Of a stretch of 19,387 nucleotides of DNA, positions 13,621 through 19,387 are shown in pieces. The translations under genes and the position numbers were made by a program. Every line of letters starts with the position of its first letter. Within the stretch, counting starts at the first letter, position 1. The DNA is from Cocleimonas sp. (GTDB lineage Bacteria; Pseudomonadota; Gammaproteobacteria; Thiotrichales; Thiotrichaceae): NCBI GenBank assembly GCA_023145535.1, contig JAGLDQ010000223.1:1-19387 (forward strand). The letters are read 5' to 3'. The notes under the pieces were generated by a model. It saw only the letters and a list, made by a program, of their open reading frames with translations, was not told the origin of the DNA and searched no databases.

Positions 13621-14799
13621 ATGTCAATATCATCATTTCACCCACCCGAAAGAACACTAATGGGGCCTGGCCCATCCGATGTTAACCCACGTATTCTAGA
13701 AGCAATGGCTCGCCCAACTATTGGGCATTTAGACCCTGCGTTTGTCAGCTTGATGGATGAAGTGAAAATATTACTTCAAGACACTCTTTTAACTAAAAAT
13801 AAATTGACGATGCCTGTTTCAGCTCCTGGGTCTGCGGGTATGGAGACTTGTTTTGTCAATTTAGTTGAACCTGGCGAAACGGTTATTGTGTGTCAAAACG
13901 GCGTGTTCGGCATGCGGATGGTAGAAAATGTTGAGCGTTGCGGTGCAACGGCTATTGTGGTTGAAGATGACTGGGGGAAACCCGTTGACCCTAACAAGCT
14001 AGAAGAAGCACTAAAAGCACACCCAGAGGCTAGCACCGTTGCTTTTGTTCATGCTGAGACATCAACAGGCGCAATCTCTGATGCAAAAACACTTGTACAA
14101 ATCGCACATGACCACGATTGTCTAACGATTGTTGATGCGGTGACATCTGTTGCTGGATCAGAACTGCGCGTTGATGACTGGAAAATCGATGCAATCTACT
14201 CAGGCACACAAAAATGCCTATCGTGTACACCTGGCATCTCACCAGTTAGTTTTAGTGAAGCGGCGATTGCTAAAATCCAAAACCGTAAAACAAAAGTACA
14301 AAGCTGGTTTATGGATTTAAACTTAGTCATGGGATACTGGGGCGAAGGCGCACAGCGTAGTTATCATCACACTGCACCCGTCAATTCACTCTACGCATTT
14401 CATGAGTCACTTGTCATCTTACATGAAGAAGGTCTAGAAAATTCATGGAAACGTCATGCAGACAATCATCAGGCACTTAAAGCAGGCATTGAAGCCATGG
14501 GACTCGGCTTCTTTGTTGATGAAGAGTATCGCTTACCACAGCTCAATGCTGTCACGCTACCAGAAGGCATAGACGAAGCCGCTGTACGCAAACAGTTACT
14601 GGAACGCTATAACCTAGAAATTGGCGCAGGGCTTGGCCCAATGGCAGGAAAAATCTGGCGTATTGGTTTAATGGGGTATGCCAGCAATCAAGAAAATGTG
14701 CTGACCTGTTTAGGTGCACTCGATACGGTAATGACAGGAATGAATGCTAAGATTGATTCAGGTAAAGCCGTTGATGCGGCAATGAAGGTTTTTGGATAA
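13621..14799 (+). CDS. sgaA: Serine--glyoxylate aminotransferase
   Basis: A 392-residue PLP enzyme of the class V aminotransferases. It transfers the amino group of serine to glyoxylate, giving hydroxypyruvate and glycine. This is a key step of the serine cycle for C1 assimilation in methylotrophs and also of photorespiration-like glyoxylate salvage. Visible: MGPGPSDVNPRILEAM near the N-terminus, the PLP-binding D172 (VDAVTSVAGSE), Schiff-base K198 in SGTQKCLSCTPG, and the substrate region AQRSYHHTAPVNSLYAFHE. Methylotroph Sga proteins share this overall pattern and length; alanine--glyoxylate aminotransferase is the closest alternative. It stands alone with its own leader, between a plus-strand terminator and a convergent operon, with no hpr or other serine-cycle gene in the window. 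Confidence 0.88.
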   Translation: MSISSFHPPERTLMGPGPSDVNPRILEAMARPTIGHLDPAFVSLMDEVKILLQDTLLTKNKLTMPVSAPGSAGMETCFVNLVEPGETVIVCQNGVFGMRMVENVERCGATAIVVEDDWGKPVDPNKLEEALKAHPEASTVAFVHAETSTGAISDAKTLVQIAHDHDCLTIVDAVTSVAGSELRVDDWKIDAIYSGTQKCLSCTPGISPVSFSEAAIAKIQNRKTKVQSWFMDLNLVMGYWGEGAQRSYHHTAPVNSLYAFHESLVILHEEGLENSWKRHADNHQALKAGIEAMGLGFFVDEEYRLPQLNAVTLPEGIDEAAVRKQLLERYNLEIGAGLGPMAGKIWRIGLMGYASNQENVLTCLGALDTVMTGMNAKIDSGKAVDAAMKVFG

Positions 14800-14818
14800 A
14801 CACCTTTAGGCTTTTTTT
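14785..14818 (+). terminator. Likely terminator of sgaA
   Basis: A 9-position stem with one mismatch (arms 14785-14793 and 14798-14806, loop GGAT) overlaps the sgaA stop codon. A run of seven T (14812-14818) follows five bases later. An outer AAAGCC/GGCTTT pair (14764-14769 and 14809-14814) could extend it to the T-run. The stem is AT-rich, so strength is uncertain. Confidence 0.5.
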
Positions 14819-14893
14819 GTTGTGTACTTTGAACCTGTGGGAAGCGAATAAGAAGCTCACAGACTCAATGTAAACCCGCAAAAAGAGCCTCTA

Positions 14894-15793
14894 TTACGCA
14901 GGAAAAACCCCAGTCGATATATAACGATCGCCACGATCAGGGATAATGGTCACAATCGTCGCATTTTCCACCGTCTGCGATAACTGCAACGCAGCCGCAA
15001 CAGCCCCACCAGCCGACACCCCACAAAAGATTCCTTCTTCTGTCGCCAAAGCACGCATCGTCACTTCGGCTTCTTTTTGCGTCATATCAATGGTTTGATC
15101 AACCTGTGCCTGAGCAAAAATAGCGGGTACATAGTCTGCCGTCCAGCGACGAATACCTGGTATATTTTCATCATCCCCCAACGGTTCTACACCAACTATT
15201 TGCACCTTAGGATCTTGCGCTTTTAAATAAAGACTAACCCCTGTAATCGTTCCTGTCGTTCCCATTGCGCTGACAAAATGCGTTATTTCACCGTTAGTAT
15301 CTCGCCAAATTTCTGGCCCTGTGGTGTCAATATGTGCTTGATAATTATCAGGATTAGAAAACTGGTCAAGCAAATAGCCTTTGCCATCCGCTTGCATTTG
15401 CTCCCCGATATCACGCGCGCCCTCCATGCCGCCCTGTTCTTTCGAGACTAAGACCAATTCTGCCCCATAAGCTTTCATTGAAGCACGGCGTTCTTCGCTC
15501 ATGGTATCGGGCATAATCAATATCATTTTATAGCCACGAATAGCCGCCGACATCGCCAATGCTATCCCAGTATTGCCACTCGTTGCTTCAATTAAGGTAT
15601 CACCAGCTTTAATATCACCCCGCTGTTCTGCTCGGTTTATCATGCTCAGTGCCGCACGGTCTTTTACTGACCCTGCGGGATTATCACCCTCTAATTTGAC
15701 TAATAACGTATTACTGGTTTTACCCCCTAAACGCTGTAAACGCACTAAAGGCGTATTGCCAATTAAGGCTTCTATGGTTTGATATTGTGACAT
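14894..15793 (-). CDS. cysM: Cysteine synthase B
   Basis: A 299-residue PLP enzyme that makes cysteine from O-acetylserine and sulfide, or S-sulfocysteine from thiosulfate. It shows the fold-type II signature with Schiff-base K44 (NPAGSVKDRAAL), the substrate loop EATSGNTGIALA and the phosphate-binding loop GTTGTITG. The segment LGDDENIPGIRRW followed by the short C-terminus is characteristic of CysM rather than CysK. Its start directly abuts the acpS stop, so it is the third gene of the pdxJ-acpS-cysM operon. In Pseudomonas-like genomes cysM belongs to the same neighbourhood. Confidence 0.94.
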   Translation of the reverse strand: MSQYQTIEALIGNTPLVRLQRLGGKTSNTLLVKLEGDNPAGSVKDRAALSMINRAEQRGDIKAGDTLIEATSGNTGIALAMSAAIRGYKMILIMPDTMSEERRASMKAYGAELVLVSKEQGGMEGARDIGEQMQADGKGYLLDQFSNPDNYQAHIDTTGPEIWRDTNGEITHFVSAMGTTGTITGVSLYLKAQDPKVQIVGVEPLGDDENIPGIRRWTADYVPAIFAQAQVDQTIDMTQKEAEVTMRALATEEGIFCGVSAGGAVAAALQLSQTVENATIVTIIPDRGDRYISTGVFPA

Positions 15794-16177
15794 TTATTCC
15801 TCACCTTCTAAGACGACATAAGCAATAGCATAGTGTTTTTCATCCGCCAAGGTTAAAAAACAAGTTTTCACCCCCATGCTATCTGCAATTGCTTTTGTAT
15901 GTTGATGTAATGCTAACAAGGGTCTCCCCAAGGCATCGTTTTTAACTTCTATTTCATGAAAACTAACACCTTTCGCTATCCCTGTTCCCAGTGCTTTAGA
16001 TAACGCTTCTTTCGCTGCAAAGCGTTTTGCTAGATACGCACAGGGTTGATGATGATGAACGAATATCGCTAATTCATTCGGATGCAAAACACGACGTGAG
16101 AACGCTTCTGGATTCCTAGCCAATGCGCGTTCAATGCGATCAATATTGACTATATCCGTGCCTATCCCCTTAATCAT
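15794..16177 (-). CDS. acpS: Holo-[acyl-carrier-protein] synthase
   Basis: A 127-residue cytoplasmic phosphopantetheinyl transferase. It moves 4'-phosphopantetheine from CoA to a serine of apo-ACP, activating it for fatty-acid synthesis. Family motifs are clear: GIGTDIVNIDRI near the N-terminus with Mg-binding D8, and KRFAAKEALSKALGTG with E57. Length equals E. coli AcpS (126). Its ATG overlaps the pdxJ stop (ATGA), the pdxJ-acpS coupling seen widely in proteobacteria. Confidence 0.97.
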   Translation of the reverse strand: MIKGIGTDIVNIDRIERALARNPEAFSRRVLHPNELAIFVHHHQPCAYLAKRFAAKEALSKALGTGIAKGVSFHEIEVKNDALGRPLLALHQHTKAIADSMGVKTCFLTLADEKHYAIAYVVLEGEE

Positions 16178-16899
16178 GCGCGCGCTTTTTGTAGAAGCGC
16201 TAACATTTCTACTGTTGCTTGTTTAATGCCAACAAAAACGGCACGCGCCACCATTGAATGTCCGATATTTAACTCTCGAATCTGAGGAATAGCAGCAATA
16301 ATCGGTGTATTGTCATAATCCAAGCCATGCCCTGCATTCACTTGAATACCTAACGCATCCGCATATTCTGATGCGTTAACAATACGCTCAAATTCACGCT
16401 TTTTATCATCACCCATTGCATTCGCATACGTTCCCGTATGTAGCTCAATTACCGATGCCCCAATATCTGGCACTCGTTTGATTTGCTCAATATCTGGCTC
16501 GATAAATAAGGAGACGCGAATACCTGCATTATTAAGTTGTTGCGTGGATTTATGCACACGATCAAAGAGACCAATCACATCCAAGCCCCCCTCTGTTGTC
16601 AACTCTTCACGCTTTTCAGGTACAACACACGCATCACTCGGTGCAACATCGCAAGCAATATTGACCATTTCATCCGTTGCGGCTAACTCTAGATTTAAGC
16701 GACGTTGACAGACTTTACGAATCTCATAAACATCGGCATCTTGAATATGACGACGATCTTCACGCAAATGAATCGTAATCGCATGCGCGCCTGCCTCTTC
16801 TACTAACTTCATTGCCTGTAATAAATCAGGATAAGGTGTGCCGCGTGCTTGGCGTAGTGTAGCGATATGGTCGATATTGACACCGAGTTCTAGAGTCAT
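16174..16899 (-). CDS. pdxJ: Pyridoxine 5'-phosphate synthase
   Basis: A 241-residue TIM-barrel enzyme that condenses 1-deoxyxylulose 5-phosphate with 3-amino-1-hydroxyacetone 1-phosphate to form pyridoxine phosphate (vitamin B6 pathway). The start at 16899 is chosen because MTLELGVNIDHIATLRQARG aligns with the E. coli N-terminus and AAGGA lies 7 bases before it; a longer TTG-initiated reading adds 14 unconserved residues. Other conserved blocks: HAITIHLREDRRHI, VAPSDACVVPEKREELTTEGG, ELHTGTYA, NAGHGLDYDN and NIGHSMVARAVFVG. First gene of the pdxJ-acpS-cysM operon and divergent from argA. Its product, after oxidation to PLP, is the cofactor of CysM and SgaA nearby. Confidence 0.97.
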   Translation of the reverse strand: MTLELGVNIDHIATLRQARGTPYPDLLQAMKLVEEAGAHAITIHLREDRRHIQDADVYEIRKVCQRRLNLELAATDEMVNIACDVAPSDACVVPEKREELTTEGGLDVIGLFDRVHKSTQQLNNAGIRVSLFIEPDIEQIKRVPDIGASVIELHTGTYANAMGDDKKREFERIVNASEYADALGIQVNAGHGLDYDNTPIIAAIPQIRELNIGHSMVARAVFVGIKQATVEMLALLQKARA

Positions 16900-17058
16900 G
16901 AGTGCATCCTTATTTGTTGATAATCCATCAAATTTAATCAATTAAATATGGTAGTTTAAAACAGACGAATACAATAAACCAACGTTTGACGCACATAAAA
17001 ATAAACCTTACTTGTTTTTACACTGTGTTCCTCGTGTCCCCTGTGGTAAAAGAAGCGC
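16900..17058. promoter_or_regulatory. Divergent promoter region pdxJ / argA with repeat fragment
   Basis: This 159-bp gap serves both directions. TTGACG (16986-16991) is a possible -35 for argA, but its -10 is poor (TACTTG at 17009-17014). No ARG-box-like palindrome could be recognised. The stretch 17021-17050 (starting CACTGTGTTCCTCGTG, ending CCCTGTGGTAAA) matches the CCACAGGGGACACGAGG-type dispersed intergenic repeat on the opposite strand, as a single end. It stops nine bases before the argA start codon. Confidence 0.4.
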
Positions 17059-18354
17059 ATGAAAAATACAACGACAAAAAACAATGACGCACGTATCGAT
17101 TTTTTTCGCGAGGCTGCACCTTATATTCACCTGCATAGGGGAAAGACATTTGTAATCGCTTTTTCTGGAGAGGTTATTAGTGGACAGTCATTTGATCGTA
17201 TTATTAGTGATATTGCTATCCTCTCTGCATTGGGTGTGCATATTATTATTGTCCACGGTGCGCGCTTGCAAATAGACCAGCATTTACAACAGATAAAGCA
17301 CGCGATTGATATTGCCAATGATCTTCGAGTAACCGATGCCGTGACATTGAATATAGCCAAACAAACCATTGGTACATTACGAGTTGAGATTGAAAATAAG
17401 CTGGGTCATGCACTCAATCGACCACCTATTATTAATGATGAATTAGGCGTTTTATCAGGCAATTTTATTACTGCAAAACCTGTGGGTGTATTTCAGGGAA
17501 TTGATTACCAACACACAGGAAAAGTGCGAAAAATTAATACCGTACTTATTCAATCGTTATTGGATCAAGAAAATATTGTGCTGCTTTCATCACTAGGGTT
17601 TTCCCCGACAGGAGAAGCGTACAATCTACGTTATGAAGACGTTGCCAGCTTTGTTGCAACGCAAATACAAGCAGACAAGCTCATTTTTATTAGCCAAAAT
17701 CAAGTTGAGCTAGTGCGTGAAATCAACCTACAAGATTTAAAAACCAATATTCTACCAGCGGCTGACAAATACCCTTTACTTCATGATATTGCAATGGCAC
17801 TAAACCAAGGTGTCAAGCGTGTGCATTTAATTAATGAGGCTCAAAATGGCGGATTGCTACTAGAGCTTTATACCCGTGATGGTATTGGCACAATGTTTAC
17901 CGCGAGTCTTTATGATGAACTTCGTCAAGCAACCGTTGATGATGTTAGCGGTATTATTGAGCTTATTTCCCCGCTTGAAGAAAAAGGCATTCTGATTAAA
18001 CGTTCGCGTGAACAATTAGAGTTGGAGATTCATAACTTTAGTCTCATCAAACGCGATGGGAAAGTCATTGGCTGCGCGGCATTATATGAAATGGATGAAG
18101 TCACAGCGGAGTTAGCTTGCCTTGTCATTCATCCCAATTACCGCACGGGTGGGCGGGGTGATATATTGATTGATTTTATTACAAAAAATGCTAAAGACAA
18201 GAACTTACAACAACTTTTAGTCCTTACAACACAATCAATCGACTGGTTTAAAGAGCGTGGATTCACAATCGGCGAAGTTGAAGATTTACCCGATAAGAAA
18301 AAAGCATTGTATAATTTTCAACGTAATTCTAAGGTGCTTTTTAAGCAAATATAG
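17059..18354 (+). CDS. argA: N-acetylglutamate synthase (ArgA type)
   Basis: A 431-residue enzyme catalysing the first step of arginine synthesis, acetyl-CoA plus glutamate to N-acetylglutamate. The N-terminal amino-acid-kinase-like domain (about 12-280; KTFVIAFSGEVI, HIIIVHGARLQID, LLSSLGFSPTGEAYNL) is known in the family to bind arginine as feedback inhibitor. The C-terminal GNAT domain (about 290-431) includes CLVIHPNYRTGGRGDILID, the acetyl-CoA loop, and LTTQSIDWFKERGF. Length is close to E. coli ArgA (443). The ATG has only a weak Shine-Dalgarno sequence, and the repeat fragment just upstream overlaps where the leader would be. It is convergent with the next gene. Confidence 0.95.
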   Translation: MKNTTTKNNDARIDFFREAAPYIHLHRGKTFVIAFSGEVISGQSFDRIISDIAILSALGVHIIIVHGARLQIDQHLQQIKHAIDIANDLRVTDAVTLNIAKQTIGTLRVEIENKLGHALNRPPIINDELGVLSGNFITAKPVGVFQGIDYQHTGKVRKINTVLIQSLLDQENIVLLSSLGFSPTGEAYNLRYEDVASFVATQIQADKLIFISQNQVELVREINLQDLKTNILPAADKYPLLHDIAMALNQGVKRVHLINEAQNGGLLLELYTRDGIGTMFTASLYDELRQATVDDVSGIIELISPLEEKGILIKRSREQLELEIHNFSLIKRDGKVIGCAALYEMDEVTAELACLVIHPNYRTGGRGDILIDFITKNAKDKNLQQLLVLTTQSIDWFKERGFTIGEVEDLPDKKKALYNFQRNSKVLFKQI

Positions 18355-18386
18355 CGTTTAAAATTACCTTCAGAGACCGCTGATAA

Positions 18387-18998
18387 TTACTCCGCTTTAT
18401 TCTTATGCAAATCCGCTACACACTCATCAATTAATAACTTCATTTCCTCGGGCGAGAACAGCGCTTGCTGATCTTTAGGAATTGAATTTTTACATTGTTT
18501 TCTAAACTTAGCTTTGACATTACGTGATCGGGAGGGGTTGTCTGAAGTGCGTCCTTGGAAATTACGCGTTGCACATTCATTCACTGATTGGTTAAATTGT
18601 TCGGTTGGCACGCCTACTTTTTTGGATATGCGACGACATTCTTCGATCACCATTTCTAATGGCATGCCTGTAAAGTCTACAAGTTGTGTTTCTTCGCCGA
18701 CTAAAGAATGAGAAAAGCTTGGTTTGGCCTCTTTGGTGGTATCACCGACCTCTTCTATAGCACCTTCATCCACTGCTATAGTGTTCAGGTCTCCTGAGCG
18801 TTGTTTTTCATTAACCAGCGCGGGTACGACTGATTCTGTCGGTGAATTTTGGGGGATTTCTAATGCTACTTTTTCATTCTCTAGGGTTTTTTTATCTTGT
18901 AATGCATCGACCCATTGGAATTTCATTCCTAGATAAACCAATGTAAAAAATATAAAAATGGATAATACAACCGTCCATAGCAATGTCTTCCATTTCAT
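18387..18998 (-). CDS. Unrecognised membrane-anchored protein with four conserved-looking cysteines
   Basis: A 203-residue protein I do not recognise. Residues about 5-25 form one N-terminal membrane segment with a short basic start, so the rest should face the periplasm. Residues 30-108 are acidic, Glu/Val/Pro-rich and probably unstructured. The C-terminal domain (about 110-200) is predicted helical with four cysteines at 121, 142, 169 and 193, three of them in an EC or DEC setting (IEEC, VNEC, IDEC). This fits a small helical bundle held by two disulfides. It lies convergent to argA with a 32-bp gap and downstream of a partial ORF, beyond an inverted repeat. ORF length and domain-like layout support a real gene. 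Confidence 0.7.
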   Translation of the reverse strand: MKWKTLLWTVVLSIFIFFTLVYLGMKFQWVDALQDKKTLENEKVALEIPQNSPTESVVPALVNEKQRSGDLNTIAVDEGAIEEVGDTTKEAKPSFSHSLVGEETQLVDFTGMPLEMVIEECRRISKKVGVPTEQFNQSVNECATRNFQGRTSDNPSRSRNVKAKFRKQCKNSIPKDQQALFSPEEMKLLIDECVADLHKNKAE

Positions 18999-19024
18999 TA
19001 TCTGATTCTCTAGTGGTAAATTCA

Positions 19025-19123
19025 GCGATCAATTTAAGACGAACGATGTTATTCATTCAAAGCGTTATAAACTGATAGGATCTTTAAAAATAGAGACACC
19101 CTTCCCATTTTTAAGTTGATCGC
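19025..19123. repeat. Inverted repeat spanning 99 bp between two hypothetical genes
   Basis: Arms at 19025-19039 (starting GCGATCAATTTAA) and 19109-19123 pair at 15 consecutive positions, 13 Watson-Crick and two G-U, around a 69-base interior. The structure begins 3 bases after the stop of the upstream minus-strand ORF and ends 26 bases before the next gene. No T-tract follows. It could be a processed intergenic RNA structure, an operator pair or a small dispersed repeat. Confidence 0.55.
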
Positions 19124-19126
19124 CTC

Positions 19127-19387
19127 TTAATTCATATAACCTAAATTAATTCCTTTCTTTGACTTGCCCCAGAAAGATTTTTTAACACCACGAACTTTAA
19201 ACTTTTTTGCATCATCTGTCTTACTATTTAGCAATAATTTAGCGGTTAAGCCATTAGATAATGCCTTGGAAAAGACCGATGGCTCTGTTTTTCGGTAGTG
19301 CTTTTCATAACTCGTATCAGTCACTAAGGGATTACTTGAGTTAAGCAGTAAAAAACCCACTGCCGTGCTTTTAATCCGCATTAACTG
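19127..19387 (-). CDS. Partial ORF, C-terminal part of an unrecognised protein
   Basis: The minus-strand frame is open from the stop at 19127 to the window edge; 84 residues follow the only ATG seen (19381), and two further sense codons precede it, so the true start may lie outside. The segment is lysine-rich toward the C-terminus (AKKFKVRGVKKSFWGKSKKG). A TAVGFLLLNSSNP stretch near the visible start could be part of a hydrophobic core. I recognise no family. No Shine-Dalgarno sequence can be judged. Confidence 0.45.
   Translation of the reverse strand, partial: QLMRIKSTAVGFLLLNSSNPLVTDTSYEKHYRKTEPSVFSKALSNGLTAKLLLNSKTDDAKKFKVRGVKKSFWGKSKKGINLGYMN

Noticed and set aside
14835..14862. CTGTG/CACAG hairpin between sgaA and cysM as a terminator
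   Set aside because: The stem is short, has an asymmetric bulge, and no T-tract follows on either strand.
16900..16941. TTG-initiated N-terminal extension of PdxJ
   Set aside because: The ATG at 16899 has a good AAGGA site and matches the family N-terminus.

Overview
The window reads as an AT-rich gammaproteobacterial chromosome segment. Most genes are housekeeping genes in arrangements typical of that class: mucD-like protease, glutaredoxin-like protein, lepA, lepB, DUF4845, rnc, era, then pdxJ-acpS-cysM, purB, roxA and argA. A stand-alone serine--glyoxylate aminotransferase gene (sgaA) is a serine-cycle marker and points to a methylotroph. A low-GC methanotroph of the Methylococcales is my best guess, but this is inference from one gene plus general composition.

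Left part (1-6455, all minus strand). A PhoP/PhoQ-type two-component pair (response regulator, then sensor kinase) is preceded by a small secreted PepSY-like protein, a periplasmic DUF1287 protein, the ribosomal-oxygenase gene roxA and purB. The pairing of a PepSY-like peptide with a PhoPQ-type system is common and suggests envelope-stress or cation sensing. A 216-bp interval between roxA and purB is bounded by imperfect terminal inverted repeats and may be a small non-coding mobile or dispersed element.

Centre (6657-13151, plus strand). Here lies a long, tightly packed cluster: periplasmic protease, glutaredoxin-like, lepA (EF4), lepB (signal peptidase I), DUF4845, rnc (RNase III) and era. 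The first three genes overlap by one base. The cluster ends at a bidirectional terminator-like hairpin. recO, which often follows era, is not there.

Right part (13152-19387). A 469-bp non-coding stretch with several hairpins leads into sgaA, whose Shine-Dalgarno sequence sits in a predicted stem. Facing it on the minus strand is the compact pdxJ-acpS-cysM operon, which in many relatives continues in the same direction as era; here it is inverted. argA (N-acetylglutamate synthase) diverges from pdxJ. The window ends with two unrecognised minus-strand genes: a membrane-anchored protein with four periplasmic cysteines and a partial ORF. An inverted repeat of 15 paired positions, spanning 99 bp, separates them.

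I saw no tRNA, rRNA, CRISPR array, insertion sequence with a transposase, or phage gene. No wholly new defence or metabolic system is evident. The most interesting signals are non-coding: the sgaA leader, the terminal-inverted-repeat element, the palindrome over the PepSY-gene promoter and the 19025-19123 inverted repeat.
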